DNA of 41,788 nucleotides. Source: an uncultured Collinsella sp. GTDB lineage: Bacteria; Actinomycetota; Coriobacteriia; Coriobacteriales; Coriobacteriaceae. The notes below the pieces were generated by a model. The model searched no databases. It had not been told where the DNA came from and saw only the letters and a list, made by a program, of their open reading frames with translations. Position numbers and translations under genes: made by a program. The DNA lies in the NCBI GenBank assembly GCA_900551815.1, contig URXE01000009.1, positions 1-41,788 on the forward strand, given 5' to 3'. Shown here piece after piece: positions 31,803-38,608 of the stretch (the stretch's first letter is position 1; each line of letters opens with the position of its first letter).

Positions 31803-32480
31803 ATGTCGCTGCGCGGTGGAATCGGATTGCCTGAGCTGCCTATCAAGGATGGGCAGGAGTTTCGGCTTGGCATTATGGGTGGCACCTTCGACCCGATTCA
31901 TTACGGGCACTTGGTTACCGCCGAGCAGGCTCGCGAGTCGCTCGACTTGGACGCCGTGCTCTTTATGCCAGCCGGCTCTCCTGCCTTTAAGCTCGACAAA
32001 CCGGTGACGCCCGCCGAGGACCGTTATGCCATGACGGTCCTCGCAACCGCTGCGAATCCGGCTTTTTTGGCGAGCCGTTTCGAGATCGACCGTCCAGGCG
32101 TGACCTATACGGCCGATACGCTTCATGCCCTTCGCGACTTTTACCCGCCTCAGGTAAAGCTCTACTTTATTACGGGTGCCGACGCGATTATCGATATTGT
32201 GACCTGGCATGATGCCGACCGAATCGCCGAGCTTGCCACGTTTATTGCGGCGACGCGACCGGGCTTTGATATCGATACGGCCCGGGCGCGGATTAAGGAA
32301 TCGGGCCTACCGTTTGACGTGCGGTATATCCAGATTCCGGCGCTGGCGATTAGTTCGACCAACATTCGTAAGCGAGTTGCCCGTGGCATGAGCGTGCGCT
32401 ATCTTACGAGCGAGTCCGTGCTCGGCTATATTCGCAAACGCGGGCTGTATACCGATCTGGGTCAAGAAGATTTTGAGTGA
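31803..32480 (+). CDS. nadD: Nicotinate-nucleotide adenylyltransferase
   Basis: NadD makes nicotinate adenine dinucleotide from NaMN and ATP in NAD synthesis. The 225 residues show GIMGGTFDPIHYGHL with the nucleotidyltransferase GxFDPxHxGH motif, and FMPAGSPAFK. ADAIIDIVTWHDADRI and the C-terminal ISSTNIRKRVARG are also present. An N-terminal extension of about 22 residues comes before the core. It starts 3 bp after obg. Confidence 0.95.
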   Translation: MSLRGGIGLPELPIKDGQEFRLGIMGGTFDPIHYGHLVTAEQARESLDLDAVLFMPAGSPAFKLDKPVTPAEDRYAMTVLATAANPAFLASRFEIDRPGVTYTADTLHALRDFYPPQVKLYFITGADAIIDIVTWHDADRIAELATFIAATRPGFDIDTARARIKESGLPFDVRYIQIPALAISSTNIRKRVARGMSVRYLTSESVLGYIRKRGLYTDLGQEDFE

Positions 32481-32492
32481 TGGGGGTCTACG

Positions 32493-33101
32493 TTGTCGGT
32501 AGAGGATCAGTTTGAGGGCGATGAGCGCGCGCTGCTCAAGCGCATTCAAGAGCTGCTCGATGTGCGTATGAAGGATAAGCGAAAGCGCTACATGCATTCG
32601 CTGGGTGTTGCCGAGACCGCGCTCCATCTGGCCGAGGTGTATGGCGTCGACCGCTTTGATGCCGCCGCCGCCGGCCTGATTCACGACTGGGACAAAGTGC
32701 TATCCGACGACGAGTTGGTCACGCGCGCTCTGCATTACAGCATTAAGATTGCCGGCTCTCCGTCCGCCGCGACGCCGCTTTTGCATGGCCCGGTTGCCGC
32801 CTATGAGCTTCCGCAGCTCTTTCCCGAGCTGTCGCCGGCGGTCTTTCAAGCTGTCGACCGTCACACCGTGGGCGCTTGCGACATGACGCCGCTCGATATG
32901 GTGGTCTTTGTGGCCGATGCCATCGAGCCCAACCGCCATGGTGATTATGCCCACGCGCTGCGCAAGATGGTGGGGGAGTCAACGCTTGACGAGTTGTTCT
33001 TCTCCTGTTTTGCGCAGGGTCTGGTCTACGTGATCCAGACCGGGCGTTATCTTTATCCCACGGCTATTACGATTTACAACCATTACGCCCAGCTGCGCTA
33101 G
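32493..33101 (+). CDS. yqeK: HD-domain protein YqeK (likely Ap4A hydrolase)
   Basis: YqeK proteins are HD hydrolases that cleave diadenosine tetraphosphate symmetrically to ADP. The 202 residues have KRYMHSLGVAETALHLAEVYGVD (first histidine), LIHDWDKVLSDDEL (HD), LLHGPVAAYEL, and the late VVFVADAIEPNR. The HD box reads HDWDK where HDIAK is common, and other metal ligands appear in place. The start is a TTG with GGGGG upstream. Position between nadD and rsfS is the conserved order. Confidence 0.9.
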   Translation: MSVEDQFEGDERALLKRIQELLDVRMKDKRKRYMHSLGVAETALHLAEVYGVDRFDAAAAGLIHDWDKVLSDDELVTRALHYSIKIAGSPSAATPLLHGPVAAYELPQLFPELSPAVFQAVDRHTVGACDMTPLDMVVFVADAIEPNRHGDYAHALRKMVGESTLDELFFSCFAQGLVYVIQTGRYLYPTAITIYNHYAQLR

Positions 33102-33129
33102 CTCGGGTGCGTCTAGAAAGAGGTATTCC

Positions 33130-33585
33130 ATGGCCGACGAGACCATGACCGACGAGCAGATTCTTGAAGGTGTGGAGCACAAGAGCTTCGTTGCCACGTC
33201 CGACCGCACTGCCGCCTCGCTGTCCGCGAGCGGTGTCGCCGCCGAGGATGTCGCCCGCGCCGCCGCGCAGGCCGCCTACGACAAGAAGGGCGAGGACGTG
33301 CAGGTGCTCGATCTGACCGAGCTCTCCGACGTGTGCGACTACTTTGTGCTCGCCACCGGTACCAATAACCGTCAGGTCGATTCTATCGTCGACGAGATTG
33401 AGGAGAAGGTCGCCGAGGTTTGCGGTGAGCACCCGTTCTCCATCGAGGGCCGCGAGCAGAAGACCTGGATGCTCATGGACTACGGCTCGGTCGTCGTTCA
33501 CGTCTTCACCCCCGAGGCACGTGACTTCTACCGCCTCGAGAAACTCTGGGGCGACGCTCCCCAGCTCCCCCTCAACCTCCTCTAG
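33130..33585 (+). CDS. rsfS: Ribosomal silencing factor RsfS
   Basis: RsfS binds ribosomal protein L14 and blocks subunit joining in starvation. The 151-residue product has the family core VLDLTELSDVCDYFVLATGTNNRQVDSI, EGREQKTWMLMDYGSVVVHVFTPEARDFYRLEKLWGDA (read as hallmark order: WMLMDYGSVVVHVF, RDFYRLEKLW). An N-terminal extension of about 40 residues precedes the usual start. The AAAGAGG before the ATG fixes the start. It is the last gene of this plus-strand run. Confidence 0.95.
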   Translation: MADETMTDEQILEGVEHKSFVATSDRTAASLSASGVAAEDVARAAAQAAYDKKGEDVQVLDLTELSDVCDYFVLATGTNNRQVDSIVDEIEEKVAEVCGEHPFSIEGREQKTWMLMDYGSVVVHVFTPEARDFYRLEKLWGDAPQLPLNLL

Positions 33586-33619
33586 TAGCTAATTTGGGAC
33601 GGGGCTTTTTTAGCTACCC
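33585..33619. repeat. Half copy of palindromic element, family B
   Basis: GTAGCTAA (33585-33592) and TTAGCTAC (33610-33617) flank GGGACGGGGC and a T-run, which is one arm of the element seen at 16476-16589. The second arm is absent. It starts on the last base of the rsfS stop codon. Confidence 0.7.
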
Positions 33620-33629
33620 TCTACCGTTC

Positions 33630-33671
33630 GCCGGGCAGTTGCACTATCTGCAGCTGCCCGGCTTTCTTTTT
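33630..33671 (+). terminator. Terminator after rsfS
   Basis: GCCGGGCAG (33630-33638) and CTGCCCGGC (33654-33662) form a perfect 9 bp stem followed by TTTCTTTTT. It separates the obg-to-rsfS operon from the convergent dinB. Confidence 0.8.
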
Positions 33672-33685
33672 GCACAAAACGCAAA

Positions 33686-34942
33686 TCATTGGGAGGAGAA
33701 GCGGGATTGGCGGCCGAAGGATAGGGCGGTGTCGCCGAATTTATCTCGGACGGCGTCGATGGCGACGGAGAGGTCGCGGCGGTCGCTGGATTGGGCTCCG
33801 CGGTCATCGACCTCACAGAACAGGTCGGTTTGGATACCGCCTTGGTGGTTGAAGTCGCTCATGCCGATACCCGCCAGACGCACGTGCATGCCTTCTTGCC
33901 AGATATTGTCGAGCAGCTCGAGCGCTACGGCCACAAAGATATTCTCGTCGTCAGTGGGGTGCGGCAAGCGTCGCTGTGCCGTGCGTCCGCTGCCGTAAGA
34001 GTATTTGAGCTTGAGTGTTACGGTTCCGCCCGTCAGTCCCTGACGGCGCAGGCGGCGCCCAACCGACTCGCCCAGCAGCGCAATCGCCGCCTCGATATCC
34101 CCACGCTCAGTCAAATCCTTCGCAAAGGTGCGCTCATTGCTCACCGATTTAACTTCACGTTCGTCATCCAGGCCGGTAACCTCGGATACCTCGAGCCCCA
34201 AAGCACGCTGACGCATGCGCTCGCCATTCACGCCAAAGATTGCAGCCAGGGTGGACTCTGGCGCGCGTGAAAGCTCGCCGAGCGTATAGATGCGCATGCG
34301 ACGCAGTCGCTCCTCGGCCGAACGCCCGATGCCGCTCATGGCAGACACGGGCAGCGCGGCCAAAAACCGCTGTTCCGTACCGGGGCGCACAATGGTCAGA
34401 CCAAACGGCTTGTCGCGCTCGCTTGCGATTTTAGCCACGGTCTTGTTGCACCCAACGCCGATGGAGCACGTCACCCCCAGCGCCGCAACGCGGTCGCTTA
34501 TGCGCCGCGCAACCAGCAGCGGGTCTTCGGGTGCAAAGCGGCCTGGCGTGATATCGATAAAGGCCTCGTCGATGGACACGCGCTCCACACGCGGCGTCTC
34601 GTCGGCGAGAATCGCCATGACCTGCGCGCTCACCTCACGGTAGCGATCAAAGTGTCCGTGCGTCCAAATGGCCTGCGGGCACAGGCGCCGCGCCTCGGCC
34701 GAGGCCATGGCAGAATGCACGCCAAAGCGACGTGCCTCGTACGAACACGTGGACACGACGCCGCGTGACTCGGCGTCTCCGCCCACGATGAGCGGCTTTC
34801 CGCGCCATTCGGGATGATCGAGCATCTCCACGCTCGCAAAAAATGCATCGAAGTCCATCAGGCCCACCGCCGGACCCGTCCAGGGCGGCGGCGTGACGCC
34901 CGCAGCATCTTCATAACCGTATGTATGTTCGCGTCTTTCCAT
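33686..34942 (-). CDS. dinB: DNA polymerase IV (Y-family)
   Basis: DinB is an error-prone translesion polymerase. The 418 residues include LMDFDAFFASVEML with the first catalytic aspartate, YEARRFGVHSAM, and RVSIDEAFIDIT with the SIDE catalytic residues. SIGVGCNKTVAKIASERDKP, a helix-hairpin-helix (LPVSAMSGIG) and the little-finger domain (SVSNERTFAKDL) follow. The N-terminus has about 25 extra residues. No clear Shine-Dalgarno precedes the ATG, but TATACT lies about 6 bp before it, which suggests a nearly leaderless transcript. It is convergent to rsfS. Confidence 0.95.
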   Translation of the reverse strand: MERREHTYGYEDAAGVTPPPWTGPAVGLMDFDAFFASVEMLDHPEWRGKPLIVGGDAESRGVVSTCSYEARRFGVHSAMASAEARRLCPQAIWTHGHFDRYREVSAQVMAILADETPRVERVSIDEAFIDITPGRFAPEDPLLVARRISDRVAALGVTCSIGVGCNKTVAKIASERDKPFGLTIVRPGTEQRFLAALPVSAMSGIGRSAEERLRRMRIYTLGELSRAPESTLAAIFGVNGERMRQRALGLEVSEVTGLDDEREVKSVSNERTFAKDLTERGDIEAAIALLGESVGRRLRRQGLTGGTVTLKLKYSYGSGRTAQRRLPHPTDDENIFVAVALELLDNIWQEGMHVRLAGIGMSDFNHQGGIQTDLFCEVDDRGAQSSDRRDLSVAIDAVRDKFGDTALSFGRQSRFSSQ

Positions 34943-35058
34943 GTCATGAGTATACCGCGCAGCTCATGTGGGGTGCGTGGATGTGCTTGCAAATCGCGAA
35001 TTCTTGTCTAAGATATGGATTTGCCCTCGACTACACCGAAGAAGTTGGTCTCACGGAC

Positions 35059-35087
35059 TTCACCTGCCCGCGTCGATGGCGTATTAT
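35059..35087 (+). promoter_or_regulatory. Promoter of the rpsP operon
   Basis: TTCACC (35059-35064) and TATTAT (35082-35087) are 17 bp apart, with a predicted start near 35094 and a leader of about 50 nt to the rpsP start. Confidence 0.55.
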
Positions 35088-35143
35088 GTTCAACTGTTTG
35101 TTTGTAGTTGCAGCCTAAAGCTGCTTGGTTGGAGGAGTTTCCT

Positions 35144-35485
35144 TTGGCAGTCAAGATTCGCCTTGCTCGTCACGGCGCTAAGAAGCGTCCGTACTACCGT
35201 GTCGTCGTCGCCGATTCCCGCGCCCCGCGTGACGGTCGTATCATCGAGGAGGTTGGCCGCTACAATCCGATGACCGCCCCCAAGACCATTAACCTCGACC
35301 TCGAGAAGATTGCTGACTGGCAGTCCAAGGGCGCTCAGCTCACCGACGCCGTCGCCGCTCTGGTCAAGGCCGCCAACGAGGGCGAGAAGACCGAGACCGT
35401 CGTCAAGAAGTCCAAGAAGCAGCTCGCCAAAGAGGCCGAGGCCGCTAAGGCTGCCGCTGAGGCCGCTGAGGGCGCCGAGGAGTAA
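35144..35485 (+). CDS. rpsP: 30S ribosomal protein S16
   Basis: S16 stabilises the small-subunit body. The product (113 residues) opens AVKIRLARHGAKKRPYYRVVVADSRAPRDGR, shown here by its key parts KIRLARHG, KKRPYYR and DSRAPRDG. It continues with GRYNPM. Start is a TTG preceded by GGAGGAG (35131-35137). The last 25 residues are an Ala/Glu/Lys-rich tail beyond the usual core. It leads the operon rpsP-khpA-rimM-trmD-lepB. Confidence 0.97.
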   Translation: MAVKIRLARHGAKKRPYYRVVVADSRAPRDGRIIEEVGRYNPMTAPKTINLDLEKIADWQSKGAQLTDAVAALVKAANEGEKTETVVKKSKKQLAKEAEAAKAAAEAAEGAEE

Positions 35486-35488
35486 ATC

Positions 35489-35773
35489 GTGCCTGAGGTT
35501 GACGCTGCACAGCTCGAGGGTGAGGCAATGCTCTCAGATCGCATCGCCGATCTCGTCGAATATCTCGTTGTTCAGATCGTCGACGACCCGGATTCCGTGA
35601 GCCTTGAGGTCATCGATGGGGACGACGCCTCTACGATTGAGGTTTCGGTTGCCGAGGATGACGTCGCTAAGGTCATCGGCCGTCGTGGCCGTACCATCAA
35701 GGCCATTCGCACGCTCGCCCGTGCACTGGCCGCTCGCCTCGACACTGCTGTCGAGGTAGAGGTTCTGGGCTAG
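35489..35773 (+). CDS. khpA: KH-domain RNA-binding protein (KhpA-like)
   Basis: KhpA-type proteins are small single-KH RNA chaperones, often coupled to rpsP and rimM. The frame gives 94 residues from a GTG with GAGGAG upstream. An internal ATG at 35528, preceded by GTGAGG, would give 81 residues, closer to the usual size. The KH core has VAKVIGRRGRTIKAIRTLARAL with the GRRG loop. It lies between rpsP and rimM, the conserved order. Both starts are possible. Confidence 0.88.
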   Translation: MPEVDAAQLEGEAMLSDRIADLVEYLVVQIVDDPDSVSLEVIDGDDASTIEVSVAEDDVAKVIGRRGRTIKAIRTLARALAARLDTAVEVEVLG

Positions 35774-35777
35774 GACC

Positions 35778-36299
35778 TTGAGGTCCCAGTACAAAAACAT
35801 CGCCCGTGTGGTCAAGCCGCACGGAAGGAAGGGGGAGGTCCTCGCGCAGCCGCTGCGGGGGCTTCCTTCTGTATTGGAGCCGGGTATGCGTGTCGCCTTG
35901 ACGCCGCCGGCGCTCAAGCGCGACCGTTTTTGCACGGTCGTATCCGTCACCGATACGGGCGATGGCGATCTGGTCTCGTTTGAGGGCATAGACGACTTGA
36001 CGGCCGCCGAGGGCATCACCGGATGCTACGTGCTGGCCAATCGTGACGACTTCGAGCTCGATTCGCTCGACGCCGCCTATACCCACCTCATGGGTCGCGA
36101 GGTGGTCGACGAGCGCTTTGGGTCGCTCGGCACGATTGTCGAGATCATGTCGACGCCCGCCAACGATGTTTGGGTTGTCGAGGGCGATCGGTACGGCGAG
36201 GTGCTGATTCCCGTGATCGAGCAGGTTGTGCTCGATCTTCCCGACACAGGAACAATTTCCGTCCACGTTATGGACGGCTTGATCGATATGGACAAGTAG
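35778..36299 (+). CDS. rimM: Ribosome maturation factor RimM
   Basis: RimM helps assemble the 30S subunit head and binds S19. The 173-residue product starts at a TTG with AGGA upstream. It shows the N-terminal beta-barrel (IARVVKPHGRKGEVLAQPL) and the PRC-barrel (GSLGTIVEIMSTPANDVWVVEG, EVLIPVIEQVV). It lies 4 bp after the KH gene and 10 bp before trmD. Confidence 0.94.
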   Translation: MRSQYKNIARVVKPHGRKGEVLAQPLRGLPSVLEPGMRVALTPPALKRDRFCTVVSVTDTGDGDLVSFEGIDDLTAAEGITGCYVLANRDDFELDSLDAAYTHLMGREVVDERFGSLGTIVEIMSTPANDVWVVEGDRYGEVLIPVIEQVVLDLPDTGTISVHVMDGLIDMDK

Positions 36300-36309
36300 G
36301 GAGGACAGC

Positions 36310-37068
36310 ATGCTGATTGAGACCCTTTCGGTCTTTCCCGAGATGTTTGAGCCCGTCATGTCCACGTCGATTTTGGGCCGCGCCCGTAAGGCCGGCCTTT
36401 TTGATTTTAAGGCGTATAACCTGCGCGACTGGACGCACGACCGCCATCGTACCGTCGATGACGAGCCGTATGGCGGCGGGCAGGGCATGCTCATGAAGGT
36501 CGAGCCCATTGCCGAGGCAATCGAGGCCATCAGCTCCGAGGGTCCCAAGCCCACCGTGGTGTTCTTCACCCCCTGCGGCGAGCCCTTTACGCAGCATGTG
36601 GCCGAGCGCCTGCTCAAAAGTGAGCGCCTGCTGTTTGTGTGCAGCCGTTACGAGGGCGTCGACGAGCGCGCATATGCATATGCCGATGAGCGTCTGTCGA
36701 TCGGCGATTACGTGCTCACGGGCGGCGAGCTGCCCGCTATGGTCGTAGCCGATGCCGTCGTACGGCTCATTCCCGGAGCCTTGGGCGACGAGATGAGCAA
36801 CGTGGACGAGTCCTTCTCGACCGCTGAGGACGGTGGCCTGCTCGAGTACGCGCAGTACACCCGCCCCGCCGAGTTCAATGGCGAGGGCGTGCCGCCGGTG
36901 CTCGTAAGCGGCGACCACGCCAAGGTCGATGCCTGGCGTCGCAAAAACGCCATCGAGCGTACCTGTCGCTGGCGTCCCGACCTGATCGAGACGGCGCGGC
37001 TTACGCCCAATGAGCGCGCGTACGCGCAGGAGATCCTGGACGCTTCGTTTTCGCAGAGCGAGGAGTGA
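36310..37068 (+). CDS. trmD: tRNA (guanine-37-N1) methyltransferase
   Basis: TrmD methylates G37 of tRNAs using SAM. The 252-residue product is a SPOUT enzyme with ETLSVFPEMFEPVMSTSILGRA, RDWTHDRHRTVDDEPYGGGQGM and LLFVCSRYEGVDERA. The SAM-binding trefoil knot SIGDYVLTGGELPAMVVADAVVRLIPG is conserved. It starts 10 bp after rimM, with GGGAGGA as RBS. Its end overlaps an alternative start of lepB. Confidence 0.97.
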   Translation: MLIETLSVFPEMFEPVMSTSILGRARKAGLFDFKAYNLRDWTHDRHRTVDDEPYGGGQGMLMKVEPIAEAIEAISSEGPKPTVVFFTPCGEPFTQHVAERLLKSERLLFVCSRYEGVDERAYAYADERLSIGDYVLTGGELPAMVVADAVVRLIPGALGDEMSNVDESFSTAEDGGLLEYAQYTRPAEFNGEGVPPVLVSGDHAKVDAWRRKNAIERTCRWRPDLIETARLTPNERAYAQEILDASFSQSEE

Positions 37069-37070
37069 GA

Positions 37071-37634
37071 ATGGTTCCATCGCAGCATTCTGCCCTGAGG
37101 GGCGCCTTTGAGTGGATCGTAATCGTTGCGATTGCGCTCGTTGCCACCTTCGTGATTCGTACGTTTGTGGTCGAGCCCTTTGTGGTGCCCACCGGCTCCA
37201 TGGAGTCCACGATCGAGATCGGCGATCAGATTCTGGCGCAGAAGGTGACGCTCGAACTCGGACAGCCCGTCAAGCAAGGCGATATCGTGGTGTTTCACAA
37301 CCCCGATGCCACGTCCGAGCATGACGTGCTGGTAAAGCGCGTCATCGCCACGGCCGGCCAGACCGTCGACCTGCAGGACGGCAAGGTCGTCGTCGATGGC
37401 CAGGCGCTCGACGAGGACTATACGACTGGCATGAGCTGGCCGCTTTCGGTCCAAGCCCCCGGCGCTCAGGTGAGCTATCCCTACACCGTCCCTGACGACT
37501 GTGTGTGGGTGATGGGCGACAACCGCGAGAACTCTGCTGACTCCCGCTACTTTGGCCCGGTCGACCGCTCCGAATTGATCGCCGTGGCGCTTGTGCGCTA
37601 CTGGCCGCTCAACCGTATCGGCGCCATCGACTAA
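37071..37634 (+). CDS. lepB: Signal peptidase I
   Basis: LepB removes signal peptides at the outer face of the membrane. The 187-residue product has one N-terminal membrane helix (about 13-31), and the catalytic Ser43 in PTGSMEST. The general base Lys89 is in VKRVIATAG, and the box MGDNRENSADSRYFGPV is near the C-terminus. The ATG at 37071 with AGGAG is preferred over GTG at 37065. It starts 2 nt after the trmD stop codon. Confidence 0.95.
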   Translation: MVPSQHSALRGAFEWIVIVAIALVATFVIRTFVVEPFVVPTGSMESTIEIGDQILAQKVTLELGQPVKQGDIVVFHNPDATSEHDVLVKRVIATAGQTVDLQDGKVVVDGQALDEDYTTGMSWPLSVQAPGAQVSYPYTVPDDCVWVMGDNRENSADSRYFGPVDRSELIAVALVRYWPLNRIGAID

Positions 37635-37693
37635 AAACCGCTATAGTACAGTACCTAACCGTGTAATCGTTTCGACGAGGGGATATTAGAGGC

Positions 37694-38605
37694 ATGAACG
37701 CTTCATCGCTTTCCTTCCAAGACATCATCCTGCGCCTCCAGCAGTACTGGGGCGAGCAGGGCTGCGTCATTATGCAGCCCTATGACTCCGAGGTCGGTGC
37801 CGGCACCTTCCATACCGCGACCACGCTGCGCTCGCTCGGTCCCGCCGAGTGGCGCACCTGCTATGCGCAGCCCTGCCGCCGTCCCGCCGACGGCCGCTAC
37901 GGCGAGAACCCCAACCGCATGCAGCACTACTATCAGTTCCAGGTGCTCATCAAGCCCTCGCCGGTCAACGCTCAGGAGCTCTACCTGGGTTCGCTGGCCG
38001 CCATTGGCCTGGACCCCAATGACCATGACGTCCGCTTTGTTGAGGACGACTGGGAGAGCCCGACGCTCGGCGCCTGGGGCCTTGGCTGGGAGGTCTGGCT
38101 CAATGGCATGGAGGTCACGCAGTTTACGTACTTCCAGCAGGTGGGCGGCATCGAGGTCGACCCCGTGCCTGTCGAGATCACCTATGGCCTGGAGCGCATC
38201 GCCATGTACGCCCAGGGCGTCAACTCGGTCTACGACCTGGTGTGGAGCTACCTGCCCGACGGCACGCCCATGACCTACGGCGACGTGTTCCTGGAAAACG
38301 AGCGCGAGTTCAGCGCTTATAACTTTGAGGTGGCCAACGTCGAGATGATGCGTCAGAAGTTTGACGACTACGAGGCCGAGTGCCACTCCTGCCTGGAGCG
38401 CAAGCTGCCGCTGCCGGCATATGACTGCGTCATGAAGTGCAGCCATGCTTTCAACCTGCTCGATGCCCGCGGTGCGCTGTCCGCAGTCGAGCGCGCCAAC
38501 TACATCCTGCGCGTCCGCGCCGTCGCCAAGGCGTGCTGCGAGGCCTATATGGCCGAGGTCGCCGGAATCAACGAGAATGCCGATCAGGAAGGCGAGGTGG
38601 CGTAA
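37694..38605 (+). CDS. glyQ: Glycyl-tRNA synthetase alpha subunit
   Basis: This is the catalytic core of the alpha2-beta2 glycyl-tRNA synthetase. The 303 residues show FQDIILRLQQYWGEQGCVIMQPYDSEVGAGTFHTAT (key parts WGEQGCVIMQPYD, GAGTFHPAT-like). ARPCRRPADGRYGENPNRMQHYYQFQV (as CRRPADGRYGENPNR) and VEITYGLERIAMY with the motif 3 arginine follow. Start ATG has GAGG upstream. No T-box is seen in the 59 bp leader. Confidence 0.97.
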   Translation: MNASSLSFQDIILRLQQYWGEQGCVIMQPYDSEVGAGTFHTATTLRSLGPAEWRTCYAQPCRRPADGRYGENPNRMQHYYQFQVLIKPSPVNAQELYLGSLAAIGLDPNDHDVRFVEDDWESPTLGAWGLGWEVWLNGMEVTQFTYFQQVGGIEVDPVPVEITYGLERIAMYAQGVNSVYDLVWSYLPDGTPMTYGDVFLENEREFSAYNFEVANVEMMRQKFDDYEAECHSCLERKLPLPAYDCVMKCSHAFNLLDARGALSAVERANYILRVRAVAKACCEAYMAEVAGINENADQEGEVA

Positions 38606-38608
38606 GCC

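Noticed and set aside
34920..34945. LexA-like half-site CGAACATAC at the start of dinB
   Set aside because: Only one half matches the CGAAC...GTTCG consensus, and the site lies inside the coding sequence, so an SOS box is not supported.
37635..37693. T-box leader upstream of glyQ
   Set aside because: The gap is only 59 bp with no T-box sequence or terminator, so it is too short.
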